Shown piece by piece: positions 5,025-5,754 of a DNA stretch of 5,754 nt. Source of the stretch: Verrucomicrobiota bacterium (lineage in GTDB: Bacteria; Verrucomicrobiota; Verrucomicrobiia; Limisphaerales; JADLHS01); NCBI GenBank assembly GCA_004297495.1, contig SCTL01000312.1, positions 1 through 5,754 on the forward strand, in the 5' to 3' direction. Each line of letters begins with the position of its first letter. Position 1 is the stretch's first letter. The notes beneath the pieces were generated by a model. That model searched no databases, was not told the origin of the DNA, and worked only from the letters and a program-made list of their open reading frames with translations. Made by a program: the position numbers and the translations under genes.

Positions 5025-5754
5025 TCAGAGAATGTTCGCCGCCAGTTCCGCGAGTTCGGAGCGTTCGCCTTTTTGCAATTCCACGTGCGCCGCCACGGCT
5101 TCCGGACGGAACTTGCTCACGATGTAGTTGAAGCCGTTGGATGAGCCGTCCACGTAGGGATTGTCAATCTGGTAGGGGTCGCCGGTGAAGACGATCTTCG
5201 TGCCGTTGCCGACGCGCGTGACGATGGTCTTCACTTCGAGCGGCGTCAGGTTCTGCGCCTCGTCAATGATCATGAACTGATTCGCGATGCTGCGTCCGCG
5301 AATGTAGCTCAACGCCTCGACCACGATGCTGCCGCTGCGCATGAGATCGCCGCCGCGCCGATGCTCGTGGCCCATGTTCAAGTCGCTCAACATTTCCAGC
5401 GCGTCGTGAATCGGCTGCATCCACGGTGCGAGCTTCTCTTCGAGCGAACCGGGTAGGAAGCCAAGTTCCTTGCCCATGGAAATCGTTGGGCGCGCGACGA
5501 CGACGCGGCGGAATTCGCGGTCGAGCACGGTGCGTTTCAATCCGGCGGCCATCGCCATCAAAGTCTTTCCCGTGCCGGCTTTGCCCATGAGCGTGACGAG
5601 TTTGACGCGGTCATCGAGCAGCGCGTCGAACGCGTAATGCTGCTCGCGATTGCGCGGCTTGATGCCCCACACGCCGTCCCGCACGTCGAAAATGGGAATG
5701 AGCTTCGTGCCGGTGGCATCCACCTTCGTGAGCGCGCACTTCTTGGGATTCGTC
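5025..5754 (-). CDS. PhoH-family ATPase (YlaK/PhoH2 type), C-terminal part
   Basis: This is the P-loop ATPase domain of a PhoH-like protein. The frame stays open to the right edge (codons for TNPKKCALTKVDATG at the edge), so the N-terminus is outside the window. In the YlaK/PhoH2 type that part is a PIN RNase domain. Visible motifs are GIKPRNREQ (the linker typical of PIN-PhoH proteins), Walker A GKAGTGKT (5585 to 5562), RPTISMGKELGFLPG with EEKLAPWMQPIHD (about 5500 to 5420), Walker B MIIDEAQN (5273 to 5250), the sensor-like FTGDPYQID (5189 to 5163) and the usual end GERSELAELAANIL. The family is linked to RNA unwinding and cleavage, though its cellular role is poorly known. A GTG at 5723 is in frame but should not be taken as the start, since family similarity continues upstream of it. 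Confidence is high for the ATPase; the PIN part is inferred from the linker. Confidence 0.93.
   Translation of the reverse strand, partial: TNPKKCALTKVDATGTKLIPIFDVRDGVWGIKPRNREQHYAFDALLDDRVKLVTLMGKAGTGKTLMAMAAGLKRTVLDREFRRVVVARPTISMGKELGFLPGSLEEKLAPWMQPIHDALEMLSDLNMGHEHRRGGDLMRSGSIVVEALSYIRGRSIANQFMIIDEAQNLTPLEVKTIVTRVGNGTKIVFTGDPYQIDNPYVDGSSNGFNYIVSKFRPEAVAAHVELQKGERSELAELAANIL

Noticed and set aside
5717..5723. GTG (5723) or ATG (5719) as the PhoH start
   Set aside because: The ATG is out of frame, and the GTG lies inside the linker to a likely PIN domain; the frame remains open to the window edge.
1..5754. Mobile elements, CRISPR array, phage or defence genes
   Set aside because: No transposase, integrase, spaced direct repeats or defence-type domain was seen in any frame.

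Overview
The window is a high-GC (by eye), densely coded bacterial chromosome segment. It holds six protein genes and one tRNA gene, all of recognisable families. I see no transposase, integrase, CRISPR array or phage gene. The source is Gram-negative-like: there is a Wza-type export lipoprotein and two lipobox signal peptides. The protein style, the lack of Shine-Dalgarno sequences before the visible starts, a GGAACTC-type heptamer repeat and a CCCTCTCCCC/GGGGAGAGGG hairpin repeat together suggest Verrucomicrobiota (Pedosphaera/Limisphaera-like) or a related PVC lineage. That placement is inference from memory, not a database result.

Region 1 (1-2415, + strand) is the end of a surface polysaccharide operon. 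It has three closely spaced genes: a Wzc-like chain-length regulator fused to a BY-type tyrosine kinase (5' end outside the window), a short Wza-like polysaccharide export lipoprotein, and a small FHA-like protein with a C-terminal membrane anchor. The kinase controls polymerisation and export through tyrosine phosphorylation, and the lipoprotein would form or join the outer part of the export channel. The FHA-like protein is the unfamiliar partner: it starts 3 bases after the lipoprotein stop, and the usual Ser of its SxxH motif is replaced by Trp.

Region 2 (2416-2555) lies between convergent genes. It carries a perfect 10-bp GC-rich hairpin followed by a near-copy of its right arm, a pattern that looks like a dispersed repeat and may also help end transcription.

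Region 3 (2556-4106, - strand) is purH, the bifunctional enzyme of the last two steps of IMP synthesis. It is intact, but four tandem 7-base units lie inside the codons for the interdomain linker.

Region 4 (4107-4491) holds the divergent upstream regions of purH and of a class II tRNA-Tyr(GTA). A good promoter-like sequence stands just before the tRNA.

Region 5 (4492-5754) has a small FKBP-type peptidyl-prolyl isomerase lipoprotein on + facing a PhoH-family ATPase on -, whose N-terminus runs out of the window. These are housekeeping genes with no evident functional link to one another. I found no convincing new multi-gene system. The items most worth a second look are the FHA-like membrane protein in the kinase/export operon and the heptamer repeat inside purH.
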